Source: CAZIPZ01 sp964541075
GTDB taxonomy: Bacteria; Acidobacteriota; Terriglobia; 20CM-2-55-15
NCBI GenBank assembly: GCA_964541075.1
Contig: CAZIPZ010000144.1
Coordinates: 1 to 10,545, forward strand
DNA length: 10,545 nucleotides
Reading direction: 5' to 3'
The translations under genes and the position numbers were made by a program. Below, piece by piece: positions 6,418 to 10,545 of this stretch. Position 1 is the first letter of the stretch; each line of letters starts with the position of its first letter. A model generated the notes under the pieces. It was not told where the DNA came from and searched no databases. It worked only from the letters and a program-made list of their open reading frames with translations.

Positions 6418-6424
6418 TAGAGCA

Positions 6425-7795
6425 GTGAAGATACTTCTCGTCGAGGACAAAGACAGCCTGCGTCAGATGCTGTCTACAGCGATCAAAAAAGCCGGATACA
6501 GTGTCGACGAAGCGGCAGATGGCAACGAAGCTGTAGTAAAAATTCGAAAGCAGCCGTATAGCCTGATCGTCAGCGATCTGCGTCTTCCGACTCTTTCGGG
6601 GTTGGAAATCCTGAAGGTTCAGAAGGAAGTCGATCCAACGATTCCTGTGCTCTTGATGACGGGCTACGGAACAATCGAAGAGGCCGTTGAAGCGATGAAG
6701 CAAGGCGCCTTTGATTTCCTTCCCAAACCCATCGACATATCGCATTTGTTCCTGTTAATTGAACGAGCGCTGGCCCAACGCCGGCTGCTCCTGGAGAACA
6801 TTCTTCTCAAAGAAGAATTTCAACGAGCGTACGGAATCCCGAAGATCATCGGTGACAGCACAGCCATCCAAAACGTAAGCCGGGCCATTCAACGCGTCGC
6901 GGCGACAGACGCAACCGTGCTCCTGACCGGGGAAAGCGGAACGGGCAAAGAGGTCTTCTCTCGGGCCATTCACCAACTCAGCCCACGCAGGGACAAACCG
7001 TTTGTGACGGTGAATTGCGCAGCGATTCCGCACGCTCTCATCGAAAACGAACTCTTTGGCCACGAAAAGGGCTCATACACAGGCGCATTTACACGCAAGA
7101 TCGGCAAATTTGAAGTCGCAGACCAGGGAACGATGTTTTTGGACGAAATTGGCGAATTGCACATGTCAGTGCAGGCCAAGGTTCTGCGAGTTATTGAAGA
7201 GCAATGCTTTGAGCGCCTCGGCGGGCTGGAAACTATTCGCGTCAATGCGCGCGTAGTGGCGGCCACAAATCGAAATCTTCAGGAGCAGGTCGCAAGGAGG
7301 GAGTTCAGGGAGGATCTGTTCTTCAGGCTGTCTGTCATTCCTATCCACATTCCGCCGCTGCGTGATCGCATTTCCGATGTGCGTCTGCTCGCCCAGTTTT
7401 TCGTCGACAAGTTTTCAAAAGAAACTCACCGCACGGGTCTTCAGCTCAGCCCGGAGGCGGCTAAGGCCCTGGAGGAGTATTCGTGGCCAGGCAACGTTCG
7501 CGAATTGCAGAACACAATAGAGCGGGCGGTCATCCTGTCGAGCGGATCATCAATCCGGGCGGATGACCTTAACTTCGCATTTGAAGACCGAAGGCAGGCT
7601 GACGACTTCGTTCATCTTCTCGATCTGTCGGGCTCGCTCAGCGAGGTGTCGGGGCGGGCCGTGCGCGCTGCGGAGAAGGTGAAAATAAAACAGGCGCTCG
7701 AAATGTCGGGTTGGAACAAGACGCAGGCCGCTCAGATGCTGGATGTCTCGTACAAGACGCTGCTCAACAAGTGCAAGGAATACGAATTGGAATAA
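6425..7795 (+). CDS. Sigma-54-dependent response regulator, NtrC/PilR family
   Basis: This 456-residue activator has the full NtrC layout. The receiver domain (about 1-120) shows acidic residues Glu7/Asp8, phospho-acceptor Asp51 in VSDLRLP, the T-G-Y-G switch region and Lys in L-P-K-P. The AAA+ domain (about 140-375) has Walker A GESGTGKE (169-176), the sigma-54 contact loop as GSYTGA (216-221), where GAFTGA is the consensus, and Walker B MFLDEIGE (Asp240/Glu241). A Fis-type helix-turn-helix closes the protein (about 415-456, NKTQAAQMLDVSYKTLLNK). When phosphorylated, probably by the kinase two genes before the pilins, it would drive open-complex formation at sigma-54 promoters, possibly of pilin genes. 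I saw no clear sigma-54 -24/-12 site in the 70-base gap before it. The start is GTG 6425. Its stop is 7 bases from the stop of the convergent methyltransferase gene. Confidence 0.95.
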   Translation: MKILLVEDKDSLRQMLSTAIKKAGYSVDEAADGNEAVVKIRKQPYSLIVSDLRLPTLSGLEILKVQKEVDPTIPVLLMTGYGTIEEAVEAMKQGAFDFLPKPIDISHLFLLIERALAQRRLLLENILLKEEFQRAYGIPKIIGDSTAIQNVSRAIQRVAATDATVLLTGESGTGKEVFSRAIHQLSPRRDKPFVTVNCAAIPHALIENELFGHEKGSYTGAFTRKIGKFEVADQGTMFLDEIGELHMSVQAKVLRVIEEQCFERLGGLETIRVNARVVAATNRNLQEQVARREFREDLFFRLSVIPIHIPPLRDRISDVRLLAQFFVDKFSKETHRTGLQLSPEAAKALEEYSWPGNVRELQNTIERAVILSSGSSIRADDLNFAFEDRRQADDFVHLLDLSGSLSEVSGRAVRAAEKVKIKQALEMSGWNKTQAAQMLDVSYKTLLNKCKEYELE

Positions 7796-7802
7796 ACAGA
7801 CG

Positions 7803-8528
7803 CTAGGCCGCCTTGCCCCAATGCAAAGCCGCGATGCCGCCGCTCAGATTCTGGTGCTTAACTTCTGAAAGCCCGAGGGACCTCATCATCTCCACCAGTT
7901 CTTCCTGGGACGGGAACTTCCTGACCGAGTCGGGAAGATACTTGTATGCATTGCCGTCACCGGATATGAGCGCTCCCAGATGCGGCAGGATATGCCGAAA
8001 GTAGAAGTTGAAAATATGCTTGATAACGGGAGTCTTTGGTTTTGAGAATTCGAGCACCACAAGCGCGCCGCCAGGCTTGAGCACTCGCCGCATTTCAGCA
8101 ATACCCGCTTTCGGGTCTTCAAGGTTGCGCAATCCGAATGCGACGGTGACAGCATCGAATGAAGCATCACGAAACGGCAGGCTGAGGGCGTCCGCTTCGG
8201 TCATCCGGATCGCGTTTTCAAGGCCGGCTGATCTCACTTTCTGATGACACCTCGTGAGCATGGGATGGCAGAAATCCGAAGCGATCACCCCTGTCTTCAG
8301 GCCCCGCTGCAATTCAAGAGCGAGGTCTCCGGTGCCGCTGCATAAATCGAGGCACAGCGAACCCGAAGAAAGCGCGGTCAATTCCCGCACCCGCCGGACA
8401 GCTGCTTTACGCCATACACGATCAATGGAAGCCGAAAGGAAATGATTTAGAAAGTCGTACCGGTGGGCAATGCCCGCAAACATCTCTCGAACAGCACGGT
8501 TATCGGGCCCTTGATACGCTCTTTCCAT
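7803..8528 (-). CDS. ubiE: Demethylmenaquinone / 2-polyprenyl-benzoquinol methyltransferase (UbiE/MenG)
   Basis: This is an S-adenosylmethionine-dependent C-methyltransferase that carries out a late methylation in quinone synthesis. If the host is an acidobacterium the substrate is probably demethylmenaquinone, the MenG role. At 241 residues it has normal length. The UbiE/COQ5 signatures are all present: FAGIAHRYDFLNHFLS near the N-terminus, the SAM motif LDLCSGTGD (about 60-68), VTVAFGLRN, RVLKPGGALVVLEFSKP, the YKYLPDSVRKFP stretch and the C-terminal GGIAALHWGKAA. ATG 8528 is needed to keep the N-terminal motif region and places the first 29 bases inside the end of aroB in another frame, indicating co-transcription and coupling. 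An AAGGA about 11 bases upstream is a usable ribosome binding site. Confidence 0.93.
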   Translation of the reverse strand: MERAYQGPDNRAVREMFAGIAHRYDFLNHFLSASIDRVWRKAAVRRVRELTALSSGSLCLDLCSGTGDLALELQRGLKTGVIASDFCHPMLTRCHQKVRSAGLENAIRMTEADALSLPFRDASFDAVTVAFGLRNLEDPKAGIAEMRRVLKPGGALVVLEFSKPKTPVIKHIFNFYFRHILPHLGALISGDGNAYKYLPDSVRKFPSQEELVEMMRSLGLSEVKHQNLSGGIAALHWGKAA

Positions 8529-9591
8529 CTTCCAGAATGTCCTTCACAGCATTGCGGACCACTTCAAAAGGAACGTCCCTGGTGATTTCAACGTTCCCTA
8601 TTTCGCGCGGCAGCACAAAATGCACGACGCCATCCTTAACCTTCTTATCGTGTTGAAGAGCATCCAGCACTTCCTTGCTCTTCACACCAACTAATGAAGG
8701 AAGCCGGCCGATGGAGTTGACCGCCCTTTCAATCCGGCGGCATTCTTCATCGGAAATCTTGCCGAGCGTACGACCGATGCGCGATGCCGCTATCATGCCG
8801 TACCCAACAGCTTCTCCATGCTTTATCCTTTGATAACGCGCGGCGGCTTCAAGACCATGTCCTATAGTATGTCCAAAATTGAGAATGCGCCGGAGGTCGC
8901 CTTCCTTCTCATCCCGCATAACGACATCCGCTTTGATGGCCGCGCACCTCGCGACAAGATTCTCAACCGTTGCCGGATCACGCTTGGCTAAAAGTGCTAT
9001 GCGCCTTTCGAATTCCTCGAACAAGGAGCGATCTCGGATCACGCCATACTTCAAAGCTTCATAGAGGCCGCTGCCGTATTCGCGTTGGGGTAAAGTTCTG
9101 AGAACTGTCGGATCGGAAAGAACGAGTCTCGGCTGGTGAAATGTTCCGACGAGGTTCTTGGCGACTTTTAGGTTGACCCCAGTCTTTCCGCCGATGCTCG
9201 AATCAACCTGCGCTAAGAGAGTCGTTGGAACCTGGACCACGGCGATCCCTCGCATGTAGATCGAGGCCGCAAATCCGGCGACATCACCTACGACGCCGCC
9301 CCCCACTGCGATCACAGTGGATTGCCGCGTCAGGTTACGGGCCGCCATTATGTCCAACAGGCGCGACACCGTCTTTAGGGTCTTTGCGCGCTCGCCGTCC
9401 GGGATTTGAACGACATGAAACCTTTTTTGCAGACCGCGGCCGACGGCTTCAAAAATTCTTGGTTGAGAAATCAGCAGGTAGGGACCGCCCAATCCGGCTT
9501 CATGCAGTCGTTCTTCAATGTTCTGCAGAAGACCGGCGCCGACGACGATTTCATACGACGCCCCTGGCAGTTGAACTGAAATGGATTGCAT
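8500..9591 (-). CDS. aroB: 3-dehydroquinate synthase
   Basis: AroB converts DAHP to 3-dehydroquinate, the second step of the shikimate pathway, in the cytosol with NAD+ and a divalent metal, usually zinc. The 363-residue protein is full length. It shows the NAD-binding PDGE (64-67) and GGGVVGDVAGF (97-107), the active-site block VPTTLLAQVDSSIGGKTGVN (121-140), and metal ligands Glu178 (Y-E-A-L-K-Y-G), His241 (NFGHTIGH) and His258 (KHGEAVGYGM). The spacing of the two histidines, 17 residues, is the same as in E. coli AroB. The start at ATG 9591 agrees with the family length. It lies only 8 bases after a strong hairpin and has no Shine-Dalgarno sequence, so how it is translated is unclear. Its end overlaps ubiE by 29 bases; chorismate made by this pathway feeds menaquinone synthesis. 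Confidence 0.96.
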   Translation of the reverse strand: MQSISVQLPGASYEIVVGAGLLQNIEERLHEAGLGGPYLLISQPRIFEAVGRGLQKRFHVVQIPDGERAKTLKTVSRLLDIMAARNLTRQSTVIAVGGGVVGDVAGFAASIYMRGIAVVQVPTTLLAQVDSSIGGKTGVNLKVAKNLVGTFHQPRLVLSDPTVLRTLPQREYGSGLYEALKYGVIRDRSLFEEFERRIALLAKRDPATVENLVARCAAIKADVVMRDEKEGDLRRILNFGHTIGHGLEAAARYQRIKHGEAVGYGMIAASRIGRTLGKISDEECRRIERAVNSIGRLPSLVGVKSKEVLDALQHDKKVKDGVVHFVLPREIGNVEITRDVPFEVVRNAVKDILEDGKSVSRAR

Positions 9592-9599
9592 ACAAAGGA

Positions 9600-9625
9600 A
9601 AGGCCGCAGACTACGCTGCGGCCTT
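9600..9625 (-). terminator. Hairpin after the S41 protease gene, likely intrinsic terminator
   Basis: AAGGCCGCAG (9600-9609) and CTGCGGCCTT (9616-9625) form a perfect 10-bp stem with a 6-base loop. Read on the minus strand it is followed by TCCTTTG, so together with the last stem bases it gives a broken T-rich tract (CCTTTCCTTTG). It starts 29 bases after the protease stop codon. On the plus strand no T-run follows. It ends 8 bases before the aroB ATG, so it could also act as an attenuator or block aroB translation. Confidence 0.7.
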
Positions 9626-9654
9626 CGTAGTGAAACTTGTGAAACGCAGCAGAC

Positions 9655-10545
9655 TTATTGACGGCGCTCCGCGAGTTGTCGCGCAGCCTTCCCGGCCAAT
9701 TCCTTGGCATCCGGAATGAGATCAATCGCCTTGAGAACCTGTGGATCGCCGTCGAGCAGCACACGCGCCGCGTCCGAGACCCCAATCCGATTGTAGACAA
9801 CTTCGTATCGGATCATTCGCCGCACGTAGTCGCTGTTGTCCGTGAAATCCTGATCCGTGACCGCTATTCCCCGCTTCGCGATGTGCTTCTTAAAATCTTC
9901 CACCATGGCATCGGAAACCTGGAATGGCGTTTCGATCTTTGGGTTCGTTGCTAGGAAATCCCGCACGAATGTGTAGAAGGCGAAGCGCTTTACCATCGTC
10001 TCCTGGAACTCATCCGGCTTCGATTCCTTCACGATGACATCCGGAGTAATACCGCCCCCGCCATATACGATTCGTCCCAGATCGGAATACTTGATGTCGT
10101 CCTTCTTCGGTTCCGTCGTTTCCCGATGGTTGTAATAGTCAAACTGGGATATCTGAGAGTAATCGCGCTGAATCAGGCGTCCGCTCGGCGTGTACCACTT
10201 CTGCGTGGTTAATGCCAAACCGGCATTCTTGCTGAGAGGATACACAGATTGCACCAGGCCTTTTCCAAAGCTGGTTTCACCGACAATCAAGCCGCGGTCA
10301 TGATCCTGAATGGCGCCAGCGACGATCTCGGAAGCGCTGGCGCTGGACGGATTAATCAAGATCACAAGTGGATAAAGGTTTTCGTTGTTGACTCTCTGCG
10401 ATGCGTACGGGCGATTGGACCCACGCGTTCGTCCGCGTGTTTCCACAATCATCTGGCCTTTTTGCAGGAATGTCTCGGAGACTTCTATAGCTTCCTGAAG
10501 CAGCCCGCCGGGATTTCCACGCAAATCGAACACAAGGCCGTCCAG
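9655..10545 (-). CDS. C-terminal processing peptidase, S41 family (3' part; 5' end beyond the window)
   Basis: This is the last 296 residues of an S41 tail-specific protease (CtpA/Prc type), normally exported to the periplasm, where it trims or degrades proteins from the C-terminus. The fragment begins in L-D-G-L-V-F-D-L-R-G-N-P-G-G, a hallmark of the S41 core. The catalytic Ser70 is in SSASASEIVAG and Lys95 in SFGKG; the 25-residue spacing equals that of Ser430 and Lys455 in E. coli Prc. Asp81 (Q-D-H) matches Prc Asp441. Then come LTTQKWYTPSGR and YGGGGITPDV, typical of bacterial CtpA proteins, and a charged alpha-helical C-terminal region of about 120 residues that may bind partners or substrate. 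The signal peptide and PDZ domain would lie outside the window. The stop is followed by the hairpin at 9600-9625, separating it from aroB. Confidence 0.93.
   Translation of the reverse strand: MDGLVFDLRGNPGGLLQEAIEVSETFLQKGQMIVETRGRTRGSNRPYASQRVNNENLYPLVILINPSSASASEIVAGAIQDHDRGLIVGETSFGKGLVQSVYPLSKNAGLALTTQKWYTPSGRLIQRDYSQISQFDYYNHRETTEPKKDDIKYSDLGRIVYGGGGITPDVIVKESKPDEFQETMVKRFAFYTFVRDFLATNPKIETPFQVSDAMVEDFKKHIAKRGIAVTDQDFTDNSDYVRRMIRYEVVYNRIGVSDAARVLLDGDPQVLKAIDLIPDAKELAGKAARQLAERRQ

Noticed and set aside
6355..6424. Sigma-54 promoter upstream of the response regulator
   Set aside because: No GG/GC pair with -24/-12 spacing and context was found; TTGCAT (6372) and TATCAT (6391) are only 13 bases apart, too close for sigma-70.
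9225..9719. 164-codon plus-strand open frame spanning aroB and the protease end
   Set aside because: It runs antisense through conserved aroB motifs and the terminator hairpin; a shadow frame.
1..10545. CRISPR array, tRNA or rRNA genes, toxin-antitoxin or phage-defence genes
   Set aside because: No spaced direct repeats, no tRNA-like cloverleaf or rRNA stretches were noticed, and all sizeable gaps are filled by recognised genes.

Overview
The window reads as a metagenomic contig made of two unrelated pieces joined near base 1838. The left piece (1-1837) is GC-rich: three 60-base lines counted by hand gave 80, 65 and 72% GC. It holds a Tat-exported Gfo/Idh/MocA oxidoreductase, interrupted by a 10-N scaffold gap, and a convergent 3' fragment of aspartate aminotransferase whose C-terminus looks alphaproteobacterial, perhaps Sphingomonadales (judged from memory of the family). 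The right piece (about 1840-10545) is near 50% GC (50, 47 and 55% in three lines). Its gene content suggests an Acidobacteriota-like bacterium, with only moderate confidence in the phylum.

The right piece opens with the 5' part of truA on the minus strand, cut at the junction. Diverging from it is a plus-strand cluster: a WaaE/KdtX-type family 2 glycosyltransferase, prepilin peptidase (pilD), a PAS-containing sensor histidine kinase, a PilV-like and a PilW-like minor pilin, and a sigma-54-dependent NtrC/PilR-type response regulator. The first three genes overlap by 1 and 4 bases and the two pilins are 1 base apart, so this looks like one or two transcription units for making and controlling a type IV pilus or related pseudopilus. 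PilD would cleave and methylate both pilins. The kinase and regulator probably form a two-component pair controlling sigma-54 promoters, perhaps of pilin genes outside the window.

The last third is on the minus strand and converges on the regulator with only 7 bases between stops. In transcription order it holds the 3' part of an S41 C-terminal processing protease (open at the window edge), a strong hairpin terminator, aroB (3-dehydroquinate synthase, shikimate pathway) and ubiE/menG (quinone methyltransferase). aroB and ubiE overlap by 29 bases. Chorismate from the shikimate pathway is the precursor of menaquinone, so the pairing makes metabolic sense.

I found no tRNA, rRNA, CRISPR array, insertion sequence or clearly new system. 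The strongest anomaly, the TruA/AspC fusion frame at 1838, is most simply an assembly chimera. The more biological points are the hairpins placed at start codons (59-81 and 9600-9625), the pilus kinase and regulator separated by two minor-pilin genes, and the glycosyltransferase coupled to pilD.
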